Origin: Streptomyces lycii
Lineage (GTDB): Bacteria > Actinomycetota > Actinomycetes > Streptomycetales > Streptomycetaceae
Direction of reading: 5' to 3'
Assembly: GCF_009735685.1 (NCBI RefSeq)
Contig: NZ_WHPN01000392.1
Coordinates: forward strand, 1 to 64,000
DNA: 64,000 nt
Below are positions 1 to 8,875 of this stretch, in pieces (positions within the stretch are counted from its first letter, which is position 1; each line of letters begins with the position of its first letter). The notes under the pieces are model-generated. The model did not search any database. It saw nothing but the letters and a program-made list of their open reading frames with translations, and had not been told where the DNA came from. The translations under genes and the position numbers were made by a program.

Positions 1-173
1 GTCTCGGCCGTCTGCGCGGCGGGCGGCCCGGCGGGCCGGGAAACGGCCCGCCGCCGGCGCGGCGGCAGGGTGTCGCTGGGGCTGTTGTTGTCAGAGCTGT
101 TTCCGGAGCTGTTCCCGGCGGCGCCGGTGGGCGCTGCCTCGTTCGGCTCGGTGGGCTCAATGGGCTCGAGCAT
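1..173 (-). CDS. rne: Ribonuclease E/G, N-terminal fragment (runs off left edge)
   Basis: Only the first 57 codons are present, read leftwards from an ATG at 173-171. They give an acidic, Glu/Pro/Asn-rich start (MLEPIEPTEPNEA) followed by a basic DTLPPRRRR segment, which matches the disordered N-terminus of Streptomyces RNase E/G. The catalytic S1/DNase-I-like domain lies outside the window. RNase E/G is the main endonuclease of mRNA turnover and rRNA processing. The position, directly downstream of the DUF2344/radical-SAM pair, is the usual Streptomyces order. Its 5' leader is the 219-bp gap to the upstream gene. Identification rests on the N-terminal signature plus context. Confidence 0.72.
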   Translation of the reverse strand, partial: MLEPIEPTEPNEAAPTGAAGNSSGNSSDNNSPSDTLPPRRRRAVSRPAGPPAAQTAE

Positions 174-392
174 GCGGGCGGTTCTCCCGTCACGCTCCCG
201 GGCGCCGCGTCTTGTTCCGGCACGGCCCGCGTGATGTGCGCGGTGCCGCTGTCCGGGGCGCGGGCGCCGCACGGGAGCTGTTGTCTCACTCGCCGGTCCC
301 GTGGGGACGACACCGGCGAAAGTCTCCTGGTCAATGCGCTGCCGGACCCGGGTGGCTCCCTGGTGCGTCGACTGCGCGTCGACGGCCGTCCC

Positions 393-1193
393 TTACGCGG
401 TACCTTCCTGCGCCACTCCGCCTGCGGGCGGTGCCTCCGTCGCGGCGGTCTGTCCGGCGGCCGTGGGTGGGGCGGCCGTGACAACCTCGCGGTCGGGCAC
501 GAGCGGGTCGGTCACCGTGCCGGTCTCCTCATCGAGCAGCCCCTGCGCCAGCCTGGTCACCGCTGCGGGGACCGGCGGCGCCAGGTCGGCCGTAGCTCGG
601 AGGCCGGACAGGACGTCGTCGGGTCGCACGGCAGGTGTTGCATGCCGCACTACCAGGCGCAGTATCGCACAGGCGGTGTCGCCCGGCCTATCAGCCGGTC
701 CTTCGAGCGCTTCGAGACGTACGACTGCGGCCCGCGCGTCGAAGGTGCGCAAGCCGTTTTTCGTACGCCGCTCGACCTCCACCGAGTCCGCCGCGAGAAA
801 GGCCTCGGCGGCGCCCCGGGCTTCCTGGAGGGTCACTCCGTCGAGCCTCAGCTCCCACACGGACGCCTGGAGCCGGTCGGCCAGGCCCGTCGTGCGGGCC
901 TCCACCGCGTCCACCAGGTCGAGCCCGCGGGGCATGGACTCGTCGAGCAGCACCCGGAGTTTCTCCGGGTCCCGGGGCTCGGTGAGGGCGATCTCGAGAT
1001 ACTCGGCCTCGCTGCCGGTGCCGGTGGGTGCGGCATTGGCGTACGACACCTTGGGGTGCGGGGTGAAGCCGGCCGAGTAGGCCATCGGCACCTCGGCGCG
1101 GCGCAGGGCCCGCTCGAAGGCACGCTGGAAATCGCGATGGCTGGTGAACCGGAGGCGGCCGCGCTTGGTGTAGCGCAGTCGGATGCGCTGCAC
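393..1193 (-). CDS. TIGR03936 / DUF2344 family radical-SAM-associated protein
   Basis: A 266-aa protein beginning QRIRLRYTKRGRLRFTSHRDF, the hallmark of the DUF2344 family that accompanies TIGR03960 radical-SAM proteins upstream of rne. In some bacteria the two are fused; the biochemical role is unknown. The conserved domain fills about residues 1-200, and the Ala/Thr/Pro-rich C-terminus (about 210-266) looks disordered. The start used is GTG at 1193. The same frame stays open upstream to an in-frame TGA and reads GKRQPEGPPPAPA just before the GTG, which resembles the N-terminus I remember for Streptomyces homologues. The true start may therefore be a CTG at 1235-1233, making the protein 14 residues longer. 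Confidence 0.85.
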   Translation of the reverse strand: MQRIRLRYTKRGRLRFTSHRDFQRAFERALRRAEVPMAYSAGFTPHPKVSYANAAPTGTGSEAEYLEIALTEPRDPEKLRVLLDESMPRGLDLVDAVEARTTGLADRLQASVWELRLDGVTLQEARGAAEAFLAADSVEVERRTKNGLRTFDARAAVVRLEALEGPADRPGDTACAILRLVVRHATPAVRPDDVLSGLRATADLAPPVPAAVTRLAQGLLDEETGTVTDPLVPDREVVTAAPPTAAGQTAATEAPPAGGVAQEGTA

Positions 1194-1375
1194 CGCGGGT
1201 GCGGGCGGCGGGCCTTCGGGCTGTCGCTTGCCCAGGGCTGCTCAGTCCTTCAAGAGTACGGTCGTCCTACCGCCCCAGGGTACGTGGCCGCGGAGGGCCC
1301 GCGCCCCGGTGGGGGCCCCGAGCGGCCCCGAAAGGATTACGGAGAGCAAGCGGGCCGGGACCGGCGCGGGCACGC

Positions 1376-1406
1376 CGAAGCCCCCGCCGCGGGGACGGGG
1401 GCTTCG
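1376..1406 (-). terminator. Hairpin terminator after the radical-SAM gene
   Basis: A perfect 11-bp stem (1376-1386 with 1396-1406) and 9-nt loop start 32 bp past the stop of the minus-strand TIGR03960 gene. There is no clear T-run, which is common in streptomycetes. If it is efficient, the DUF2344 gene needs its own promoter or read-through. Confidence 0.6.
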
Positions 1407-1437
1407 CCGGTCGGGCCCGTGCGGGGCGGGCCGGGCG

Positions 1438-3363
1438 CTACTTCACGACCGTGAGCGGCAGCAGCTTCTTGCCCGTCGGACCGATCTGGATCTCGGTGTC
1501 CATCTGGGGGCACACGCCGCAGTCGAAACACGGGGTCCAGCGGCAGTCCTCGACCTCGGTCTCGTCGAGCGCGTCCTGCCAGTCCTCCCAGAGCCAGTCC
1601 TTGTCCAGACCGGAGTCCAGGTGGTCCCAGGGCAGGACCTCCTCGTAGGTGCGCTCGCGGGTGGTGTACCAGTCGACGTCGACACCCTGCGCGGGCAGCG
1701 TCTTCCCGGCGCAGGCCATCCAGCGGTCGTAGGAGAAGTGCTCGCGCCAGCCGTCGAAGCGTCCGCCGTCGTCGTAGACCGCGCGGATCACGGCACCGAC
1801 CCGGCGGTCACCGCGGGAGAGCAGGCCCTCGACGATGCCGGGCTTGCCGTCGTGGTAGCGGAAGCCGATCGAGCGGCCGTACTTCTTGTCGCCGCGGATC
1901 TTGTCGCGCAGCTTCGCCAGCCGGGCGTCGGTCTCCTCGGCGGAGAGCTGCGGCGCCCACTGGAACGGGGTGTGCGGCTTGGGCACGAAGCCGCCGATGG
2001 AGACGGTGCAGCGGATGTCGTTCCGCCCGGAGACCTCGCGGCCCTTGGCGATGACGTTGACCGCCATGTCGCCGATCTGGAGCACGTCGTCGTCGGTCTC
2101 GGTGGGCAGGCCGCACATGAAGTACAGCTTCACCTGGCGCCAGCCGTTGCCGTACGCGGTGGCGACCGTGCGGATCAGGTCCTCCTCCGAGACCATCTTG
2201 TTGATGACCTTGCGGATGCGCTCGGAGCCGCCCTCGGGGGCGAAGGTGAGACCGGAGCGGCGGCCGTTGCGGGTCAGCTCGTTGGCCAGGTCGATGTTGA
2301 AGGCGTCAACCCGGGTGGAGGGCAGGGACAGGCCGACCTTGTCCTCCTCGTAGCGGTCGGCGAGGCCCTTGGCGATGTCGCCGATCTCGCTGTGGTCAGC
2401 GGAGGACAGCGAGAGCAGGCCGACCTCCTCGAAGCCGGTGTTCTTCAGCCCCTTCTCGACCATGTCTCCGATGCCGGTGATGGACCGCTCGCGCACCGGG
2501 CGGGTGATCATGCCGGCCTGGCAGAACCGGCAGCCGCGGGTGCAGCCGCGGAAGATCTCCACCGACATCCGCTCGTGCACGGTCTCGGCCAGCGGCACCA
2601 GGGGCTGCTTGGGGTAGGGCCACTCGTCGAGGTCCATGACGGTGTGCTTGGACACCCGCCACGGGACGCCGGAGCGGTTGGGGACGACGCGGGCGATGCG
2701 GCCGTCCGGCAGGTACTCGACGTCGTAGAACCTCGGGACGTACACGCCGCCGGTCTTCGCCAGCCGCAGCAGCAGCTCGTCCCGGCCGCCGGGGCGGCCC
2801 TCGGACTTCCAGGCCCTGATGATCTCGGTGATGGCGAGCACGGCCTGCTCGCCGTCGCCGATGACCGCGCAGTCGATGAAGTCGGCGATCGGCTCGGGAT
2901 TGAACGCGGCATGGCCGCCGGCGAGGACCACCGGGTCGTCGTCGGTGCGGTCGGCGGCCTCCAGCGGGATGCCGGCCAGGTCGAGGGCGGCCAGCATGTT
3001 GGTGTAGCCCAGCTCGGTGGAGAAGCTCAGGCCGAACACGTCGAAGGCCTTCACCGGACGGTGGCTGTCCACGGTGAACTGCGGCACGGCGTGCTCGCGC
3101 ATGAGCGCTTCCAGGTCGGGCCAGACGCTGTAGGTGCGCTCCGCGAGGACGCCCTCGCGCTCGTTGAGGACCTCGTAGAGGATCATGACGCCCTGGTTGG
3201 GCAGCCCCACCTCGTACGCGTCCGGGTACATGAGCGCCCAGCGGACGTCACAGGCGTCCCAGTCCTTGACGGTGGAGTTGAGCTCTCCTCCGACGTACTG
3301 GATGGGCTTCTGAACGTGCGGGAGAAGCGCTTCCAGGCGCGGGAAGACCGACTCGACAGGCAT
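1438..3363 (-). CDS. TIGR03960 family B12-binding-domain radical SAM protein
   Basis: 641 aa. The N-terminal half resembles a cobalamin-binding/flavodoxin-like domain, followed by a radical-SAM core. The iron-sulfur motif CTRGCRFC lies near residues 274-281 (the CxxxCxxC of the superfamily), so it should bind a 4Fe-4S cluster and S-adenosylmethionine. The C-terminus has a further cysteine cluster, CFDCGVC. The substrate is unknown; gene neighbours in actinobacteria suggest RNA or ribosome-linked chemistry, which is only inference. The start at ATG 3363 is preferred over ATG 3378 because a GAGAG sequence precedes it at good spacing and the product then starts MPVESVFP, like known family members. 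A perfect hairpin follows the gene. Confidence 0.9.
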   Translation of the reverse strand: MPVESVFPRLEALLPHVQKPIQYVGGELNSTVKDWDACDVRWALMYPDAYEVGLPNQGVMILYEVLNEREGVLAERTYSVWPDLEALMREHAVPQFTVDSHRPVKAFDVFGLSFSTELGYTNMLAALDLAGIPLEAADRTDDDPVVLAGGHAAFNPEPIADFIDCAVIGDGEQAVLAITEIIRAWKSEGRPGGRDELLLRLAKTGGVYVPRFYDVEYLPDGRIARVVPNRSGVPWRVSKHTVMDLDEWPYPKQPLVPLAETVHERMSVEIFRGCTRGCRFCQAGMITRPVRERSITGIGDMVEKGLKNTGFEEVGLLSLSSADHSEIGDIAKGLADRYEEDKVGLSLPSTRVDAFNIDLANELTRNGRRSGLTFAPEGGSERIRKVINKMVSEEDLIRTVATAYGNGWRQVKLYFMCGLPTETDDDVLQIGDMAVNVIAKGREVSGRNDIRCTVSIGGFVPKPHTPFQWAPQLSAEETDARLAKLRDKIRGDKKYGRSIGFRYHDGKPGIVEGLLSRGDRRVGAVIRAVYDDGGRFDGWREHFSYDRWMACAGKTLPAQGVDVDWYTTRERTYEEVLPWDHLDSGLDKDWLWEDWQDALDETEVEDCRWTPCFDCGVCPQMDTEIQIGPTGKKLLPLTVVK

Positions 3364-3616
3364 CGCGGCGTCTCTCATGAGGAGCTGGTTTACGGTCGCC
3401 CCCCGCCGACGGCAGGGGAAGGGTGACCATCCAGCGTACCGTCTGCGGCGCCGGTGCCGGACCGGGCCGCTTGCGGGGCGGAGGGGGCGGGGCGCTCCCC
3501 CCGGGGCGAGCGGGCCCGGGCGTTGCGGGCGGGCGTTGCGAGCCGGTCCCGGCGGGGCCCCGGGCCGGCCGGTCAGCCGCCGGTGCCGAACCGGTCGGGT
3601 GTCGGCACCGAACCGG

Positions 3617-5536
3617 TCAGCCGCCGGTGCCGGGGCTGAGGGCGGCGCGGTGTCCGGCCGGGGCCGTGGCGGAGCTGAGGGCGGCGCGGTGTGCTTCCGG
3701 GGCCGTGGCGGACCACACCGCCGGCAGGGCGCGCTCGACGTCCGCCGCCCGCCGCTCCTCGCGTCCGTACATCAGCCCGAAGGTGAAGGAGTCCTCCCCG
3801 GCCGCGTGCGCCTGGGCCGCCAGTTCGAAGACGGTTTCGCGGGCGACGACGCTGTCCTGATGGCCGCCGAGGTGCTCCTGGAGCTCCCGCATGTGCCGTA
3901 CGAGCCGCTTGGCGGGCTTGCCGAGCGCGGGCGCCGCCGCCTCGGCCGCGTACCGGACCCGCTTGGCGGCCTTGCGCGCGTCGTGCACGGCCAGGTCGCG
4001 GTCCGGCCCGGAGGGCGCCGCGAGCGCGCGGTCGATGCAGACGGCCAGCCGGTCGTGGTCGCGGAGAACGGCGCCGGGGAGTACGTCACCGGGCGGGAGG
4101 TCCGCGCCGGGCAGCAGCGGCGGCCGGGAGAGCAGCGCGTCGAGGGCGTCGAGCAGGCCGAGATGGCGGTCGCCGTCGAGGACGGCGAGCAGCCGCTCCC
4201 GCGAGGCACTGCGCCCGGCGGCGGACCAGGCGCGCAGCCGCGACTCGACGGGCCCGGTGACCAGCGCCGGAGGCAGCTCGCCGAGCCGCTCCCGCAGGCG
4301 CGCGGTGAGCACTTCGCGGTCCCGGTCGACGCCGAGTTCGGCCGCGAGCCACCGCAGCTCCTCGGCCACGGGGCCGGTGACGGAGCGGTCGAGGACCTTG
4401 CCGTAGCTGCGGAAGACGCTGCGGAGCCGGCGGGTGGCGACGCGCATGCGGTGCACGGAGTCGTACGTGTCGAGCCGGACGGCGGGGTCGAGGGCGACGA
4501 CGGCTTCGACCTGGGTGCGGACGTACGCCAGGACGTGGTCGCCGGCGGTGTACGGGGGCGGCCGGCCCGGGGCGGGGGCGCCGGGGACCGGGGTGCGCCG
4601 CTTCGGGGCGCCCGGGGTCGCCTCCGTGCCCGGGGTCGCCTCCGTGCCCGGGGTCGCCTCCGTGCCCGGGGTCGCCTCCGTGCCCGGGGTCGTCTCCGTG
4701 CGCGGAGTCCCCGTGCCCGAAGTCCCCGTGCCCGGGAGCGGAGTGCCGGCCGCCGTACCGGGCGAACCGGGGCCCGAGGTCCCGGCGCCGGGCGGAACGG
4801 CGCCGGGCGAGCCCGGTCCGTCCGAGTGCGCGGCGCCGGGCGGAACGGTACGGGGCGGAGCGGTGCCGGCGAGGGCGCGGGCGAGTTTGGAGGCGGACTC
4901 GGAGCGCCGCAGCCCGGCCGCGGTCAGACGCCGTTCGACGAGGTCGAGAAACCCGGGCTCGACCCCGTCGGCAAGCTCGACCTCGACCTCGGTCCAGCGG
5001 ATCTCCTCCCCACCGCCGGAGCCTCCCCCGGCCGCGTCCTCGCCGTCGCCCGCGTTCTCGCCGCCGCGCGCTGTGTCGCCGTCGAGCCGCCGCGCGGTGA
5101 CGGAGTCCACGCTGACCTCGGCGAGCAGGGCGCCGTCGGCCCGTACGAGATGCCGTACATCCCGTTCGGACAGCAGCCGCACGACCGGCACGAGTTCGGC
5201 GCGCCGGATCCGGGACCGCACCAGTGCCGTGAGCACGGCCGGAACCGCGTCCGAGAGCGGCTCGCGGATCTCGTCCCGCGTGTCGGGGCCGACGGGCAGC
5301 TTGAGGTGCCAGCCCGCGTCACCACCGCCGGTGCGGCGGCGCAGGGTCACGTGCCGGCGGGCGAGACGCTGGTCGGCGGTGTCGTAGTAAACGGCGTCGA
5401 GGGAGGCCGGCTCGCGGCGCTCCACGGCGGCCACACCGGGCACCGGGCTCAGATCCGGCAGCCCGCGGCCCCCGCCGTCACCGCCGTCACCGCCGAAGTC
5501 GTACTTGCGCTCGATCTCCCGCACCGTGGCCGCCAT
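3617..5536 (-). CDS. CYTH and CHAD domain protein (polyphosphate/triphosphate type)
   Basis: 639 aa. The N-terminus has the CYTH signature EIERKYDF (residues 7-14) of triphosphate-tunnel enzymes such as adenylate cyclase class IV, thiamine triphosphatase and inorganic triphosphatase. The C-terminal half, from roughly residue 330, is a CHAD domain: helical, His/Arg-rich and known to bind polyphosphate, with the typical VHRMRVATRRLRS and VHDARKAAKRVRY segments. A Pro/Gly/Thr linker of about 60 residues joins them and contains five near-identical 6-residue repeats. The C-terminal tail has two copies of a 13-residue unit (SATAPEAHRAALS and SATAPAGHRAALS). Likely role: hydrolysis or sensing of triphosphate/polyphosphate in the cytoplasm. 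It starts at ATG 5536; the upstream gene pair ends 215 bp away. Confidence 0.88.
   Translation of the reverse strand: MAATVREIERKYDFGGDGGDGGGRGLPDLSPVPGVAAVERREPASLDAVYYDTADQRLARRHVTLRRRTGGGDAGWHLKLPVGPDTRDEIREPLSDAVPAVLTALVRSRIRRAELVPVVRLLSERDVRHLVRADGALLAEVSVDSVTARRLDGDTARGGENAGDGEDAAGGGSGGGEEIRWTEVEVELADGVEPGFLDLVERRLTAAGLRRSESASKLARALAGTAPPRTVPPGAAHSDGPGSPGAVPPGAGTSGPGSPGTAAGTPLPGTGTSGTGTPRTETTPGTEATPGTEATPGTEATPGTEATPGAPKRRTPVPGAPAPGRPPPYTAGDHVLAYVRTQVEAVVALDPAVRLDTYDSVHRMRVATRRLRSVFRSYGKVLDRSVTGPVAEELRWLAAELGVDRDREVLTARLRERLGELPPALVTGPVESRLRAWSAAGRSASRERLLAVLDGDRHLGLLDALDALLSRPPLLPGADLPPGDVLPGAVLRDHDRLAVCIDRALAAPSGPDRDLAVHDARKAAKRVRYAAEAAAPALGKPAKRLVRHMRELQEHLGGHQDSVVARETVFELAAQAHAAGEDSFTFGLMYGREERRAADVERALPAVWSATAPEAHRAALSSATAPAGHRAALSPGTGG
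3636..3712. repeat. 39-bp tandem duplication in the 3' end of the CHAD gene
   Basis: Two near-identical 39-bp units encode the paired 13-residue C-terminal repeats of the CYTH-CHAD protein. The length is a multiple of three, so the frame is kept. Confidence 0.75.
4611..4700. repeat. Five 18-bp tandem repeats in the CYTH-CHAD linker
   Basis: The unit CCCGGGGTCGCCTCCGTG occurs five times head to tail (the fifth with one change). Read on the minus strand it encodes a TPGTEA-type hexapeptide. Copy number can change without shifting the frame, so the linker length is probably variable between strains. Confidence 0.9.
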
Positions 5537-5751
5537 GCACCGAACTTAGTCAGGAGTTGCCCCGTTGTGCACCCCTCGCACCGGCCGGCGGGGAGGCGCG
5601 TGAGCGCCCCGGGAGATTCCGCGAGACGAGTCGCTGTGGTGCCGGCCGCACACCGCAGCACCGCAGCCAGAACACGCGCGTGCGGTCCCGGCTCCGGGAT
5701 CCTCTGACGGTTCCTGGTGCCCGGCCGGACTGCACGCCGCCGCAACACTGG

Positions 5752-6810
5752 TCAACGGTTGATCGCCTGGATCTCCCGGACCGTCACCGGGGTTGTGGAA
5801 TCGAACGTTCCGTCGGGCAGGTCTCCACCCGTGCCGCCGGACCCCTCCCACTCGATCTCCCAGGTCAACGTCGCCTTGAGTTCGTACGGCCGCTGCCCGT
5901 CCGGGGTGGAGCGGAGATACGTGACGCCGCAGGGCGGATCGCCTTCGCCGTCCTGCTTGCTGTAGGGAGCACCGATGTCTCCCTTGTCATTGATCCGGCA
6001 CTCGCCCGAAGAGGGGTGCAGCTCGACGTCCTTCGTCCCCGGGTCCAGGTGCAGGCTCACCGGCTTGGCCGTCGTGGTCGCCCACAGCCCCGTTCCGGGA
6101 AGGCGCGCCGTCACCTCGACCGGTTTGAACGTCGTCTCGTCCAACCACATCCAGGTGGGCAGGTTCACGGTCTGCTTGCCGTCCGGGTTCATCTCGACCT
6201 CGGTTTCCGGCACCGGAATTTTGTCGTACGCGTATTCAGCGAGGATCTTCGGCGAAATGGTGTGCGGGTCGTCGGGAATCTCCCCCGCGTCCGCCCAGAA
6301 CATGACCTTGTCGCAGTCCCAGGCCCGGACATCGTCCTCGTGTCCCTCGCGGACGACACTGCGCCACCACATGCCGTCCTTGCCGAGGTTGTAATTGTCA
6401 TAACCGGGCACGCCGTCGTCCGGCTTACCGTCCTTGTAGTGGTCCACGAAGAGTCCGTCGGTCCACCATTCGTGCGCGTTGACCGCGCCCATACCCCCCT
6501 CACGGCCCAGTTTCTCAGTGCCGGCTTTGAGCTGCTCCGGAGTCATCACGGGCTCGTACCAGCACGCCGGAGGCTCCCAATCGGGGTCGGAGGAGGTGAA
6601 CCGCCCCGTCGGGACCTCCCGGGTTCCTCCTCCCGGAGACTCGATCTCGATTTTCGTCCGGGAGACCGACGAGATCAGGTCGTTCCCCTGCACATCCCCT
6701 CGGGGAGGTTTGGTCGTTCCGTCCGGAAGCTCGTCGGCCTGGGCAACGCCGGCAGACGAGATCAGCAGCAGACTCGCGACCATTCCGACTGCGCCGCGCC
6801 GTCCGGACAT
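5752..6810 (-). CDS. Secreted protein of unknown function
   Basis: 352 aa with a clean Sec-type signal peptide: MSGRRGA, a hydrophobic stretch VGMVASLLLISSAG and cleavage near VAQA-DE. The mature part is acidic, Trp-rich and has few cysteines, two of them in a CRIND/CGVTYL context near the C-terminus that could form a disulfide. A segment around LPTWMWLD resembles secreted Streptomyces proteins sometimes labelled ATP/GTP-binding, for which I see no real nucleotide motif. The start at ATG 6810 is chosen because GGGAG sits 5 nt upstream; an ATG at 6834 has poor spacing. It lies 11 bp after the lipoprotein gene, so the two are probably co-transcribed. Function unknown. Confidence 0.75.
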   Translation of the reverse strand: MSGRRGAVGMVASLLLISSAGVAQADELPDGTTKPPRGDVQGNDLISSVSRTKIEIESPGGGTREVPTGRFTSSDPDWEPPACWYEPVMTPEQLKAGTEKLGREGGMGAVNAHEWWTDGLFVDHYKDGKPDDGVPGYDNYNLGKDGMWWRSVVREGHEDDVRAWDCDKVMFWADAGEIPDDPHTISPKILAEYAYDKIPVPETEVEMNPDGKQTVNLPTWMWLDETTFKPVEVTARLPGTGLWATTTAKPVSLHLDPGTKDVELHPSSGECRINDKGDIGAPYSKQDGEGDPPCGVTYLRSTPDGQRPYELKATLTWEIEWEGSGGTGGDLPDGTFDSTTPVTVREIQAINR

Positions 6811-6821
6811 GCCTTCTCCCG

Positions 6822-7478
6822 TCAGGCCCGGCATTCCTCCACCTCTCCCTCCACCTCGATCTGCTGCGCCTGCCAGACCTCATCGGACGCGCTCTTGGGT
6901 TTCATGACGATGCTGAACTTCTGGAAGCTGCTCAGACTCTCCTCAGTGCGGTGAACCTTTCCTGTCTCGATCTCTTTGCTGTACGCCTTCGCCTGGTTCC
7001 GGCAGAAGGTGATCAGGACTCCGTCTTCCGACTCGGAGAACTCGGGCCGGTAGTAGCGGTCGGTACCGGTCGCCGTGTACCCGCCGTCCACCCATTTCTG
7101 GATCTGGGTACGCGCGTAGCGGCTGGCAGCCTGTACTGAATAGAACTTGTACGCGGGATCGTCCGCGTCCTGCTTCATGATGCCGTGCTTGATGGACCGG
7201 AGGTAATTGGCCGCGTCGTTCAGCGCTGCCCGCTGCTCGGGATCCGAGGGCGCCGTCCAGTCGAAGAGCATTTCGTAGTCCTCCGGAACGCTGACATCGG
7301 GGCGTTCCGCCGACGAGGGATCGGAAGGATCGGGCGATGCCGATGTCTTCTTGCCGTCATCGGCGCCCTCGATCTTGTCTCCGGCCTGTGATTCGTTCCC
7401 GCCACTCCCGCAAGCGGTCATCAGCATCAGGGTGCCGGCGATGACGCCGACGGCGGTGGGCAGGTGGCGGCGCGACAC
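6822..7478 (-). CDS. Putative lipoprotein of unknown function
   Basis: 218 aa. The N-terminus MSRRHLPTAVGVIAGTLMLMTAC ends in a lipobox (MTAC), so the mature protein should be a lipid-anchored extracellular protein starting at that cysteine. A Ser/Pro/Asp-rich spacer follows, then a roughly 150-residue domain that resembles small secreted domains of the NTF2-like type, though I cannot confirm this. GTG at 7478 is preferred because an AGGAG lies 9 nt upstream; the ATG at 7487 sits directly on that site. It is the first gene of a two-gene unit with the secreted protein downstream. The pair sits between rodA and the CYTH-CHAD gene and is separated from rodA by a terminator. Confidence 0.75.
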   Translation of the reverse strand: MSRRHLPTAVGVIAGTLMLMTACGSGGNESQAGDKIEGADDGKKTSASPDPSDPSSAERPDVSVPEDYEMLFDWTAPSDPEQRAALNDAANYLRSIKHGIMKQDADDPAYKFYSVQAASRYARTQIQKWVDGGYTATGTDRYYRPEFSESEDGVLITFCRNQAKAYSKEIETGKVHRTEESLSSFQKFSIVMKPKSASDEVWQAQQIEVEGEVEECRA

Positions 7479-7518
7479 AGTCAACATCTCCTGTACGAGG
7501 CGGTTGGCGTCCCAAAAG

Positions 7519-7546
7519 ACAGGACGCGAGCAGTGTCGCGTCCTGT
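7519..7546 (-). terminator. rodA terminator
   Basis: An 11-bp perfect stem (7519-7529/7536-7546) and 6-nt loop. On the minus strand the stem is followed by a CTTTT run, so this is a good intrinsic terminator for the mre-mrd-rodA direction. Confidence 0.75.
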
Positions 7547-7681
7547 GCGAGCATTCTCTTGGCCGTGGAGCCTTCAGTTCAAGCAGCCGGCTCGACGCCT
7601 CCCCGTCCGGTGGCGCCGCAAGCCCTGCCGGTGGCCGAGGCCCGGCGAGGTGCACAGAGCCTGGAGGGCTTCAGGGAGCGG

Positions 7682-8875
7682 TTACGCCGACAACGGCCGC
7701 TGCACCTTGATGGACTGGAGCAGTCCCACCGCGATCCAGACCGCGAACATCGACGTGCCGCCGTACGACACGAAGGGCAGGGGCAGGCCCGCCACCGGCA
7801 TGATGCCGAGCGTCATGCCGATGTTCTCGAACGACTGGAAGGCGAACCACGCGATGATGCCGGCCGCGACGATCGTGCCGTAGAGCTCCGTCGTCTGGCG
7901 GGCGATGCGGCAGGCCCGCCACAGGATGACGCCCAGCAGCACGATGATCAGGCCGCCGCCGAGGAAGCCCAGTTCCTCACCGGCGACCGTGAAGACGAAG
8001 TCCGTCTGCTGTTCCGGGACGAACTGGCCGGTGGTCTGGGTGCCGTTGAACAGCCCGGTGCCGTACAGGCCGCCGGAGCCGATGGCGATGCGGGCCTGGT
8101 TGGTGTTGTAGCCGACACCGGCGGGGTCGAGTTCGGGGTTGGCGAAGGCGGCGAAGCGGTTGATCTGGTACTCGTCGAGGATGCCGAGCTGCCACACGGC
8201 GATGGCGCCCACGGCCCCGGTCGTCATCAGCCCGATGATCCAGCGGTTGGACGCGCCGGACGCGAGCAGCACGCCGAGCACTATCACCACCATGACCATC
8301 ACGGAGCCCAGGTCCGGCATCAGCATGATGATGGCCATCGGTACGGCGGCCAGCGCGAGCGCCTGGACGACGGTGCGGTGGTCCGGGTGCATCCGGTCGC
8401 CGGCGTCGACGCGGGCCGCCAGCAGCATCGCCATCCCGAGAATGATGGTGATCTTGGTGAACTCGGACGGCTGGAGGGAGAAACCGCCGACGTCCAGCCA
8501 GGCGTGCGAGCCGTTGATGGTGGTGCCGAGCGGCGTCAGGACCAGCCCGATGAGGATCAGCGACAGGGCGTAGAGCACCGGGACGGCGCCACGCAGTGTC
8601 CGGTGGCCGAGCCAGACGGTTCCCGCCATCAGGGCGAGGCCGATGCCCACATTGACCGTATGTTTGATCAGATAGTCGTACGGATCCCCGTTGTTCAGCT
8701 CGGTACGGTTCCGCGTCGCCGACCAGACCAGCAGCGAGCCGAGCCCGGAGAGCAGCAGCGCCGAGGCCAGCATCGGCCAGTCCATCCGGCGGACCAGTGA
8801 GTCGCGCGCGGTCAGCCGGCCCCAGACGCCCTGGTCCGGGGTGTAGCGGCTGATCGAGAAGCCGTGCCCGGTCAC
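7682..8875 (-). CDS. rodA: Rod-shape/elongation SEDS protein RodA
   Basis: 397 aa, polytopic membrane protein of the FtsW/RodA/SpoVE family (peptidoglycan glycosyltransferases). It has about ten hydrophobic segments and the family signature near residues 330-380 (ENIGMTLGIMPVAGLPLPF, then SYGGTS). It should polymerise lipid II together with the PBP2 transpeptidase encoded just upstream; rodA's start codon overlaps the mrdA stop by 4 bp (ATGA), which implies translational coupling. In Streptomyces the homologue acts in spore-wall synthesis with MreB. It is the last gene of the mre cluster and is followed by a terminator. Confidence 0.95.
   Translation of the reverse strand: MTGHGFSISRYTPDQGVWGRLTARDSLVRRMDWPMLASALLLSGLGSLLVWSATRNRTELNNGDPYDYLIKHTVNVGIGLALMAGTVWLGHRTLRGAVPVLYALSLILIGLVLTPLGTTINGSHAWLDVGGFSLQPSEFTKITIILGMAMLLAARVDAGDRMHPDHRTVVQALALAAVPMAIIMLMPDLGSVMVMVVIVLGVLLASGASNRWIIGLMTTGAVGAIAVWQLGILDEYQINRFAAFANPELDPAGVGYNTNQARIAIGSGGLYGTGLFNGTQTTGQFVPEQQTDFVFTVAGEELGFLGGGLIIVLLGVILWRACRIARQTTELYGTIVAAGIIAWFAFQSFENIGMTLGIMPVAGLPLPFVSYGGTSMFAVWIAVGLLQSIKVQRPLSA

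Noticed and set aside
1183..3426. A very long plus-strand open frame (747 codons) opposite the radical-SAM gene
   Set aside because: It is the antisense shadow of a well-conserved gene; its Val/Gly/Ala-rich translation has no family motifs. Long antisense frames are expected in high-GC DNA.
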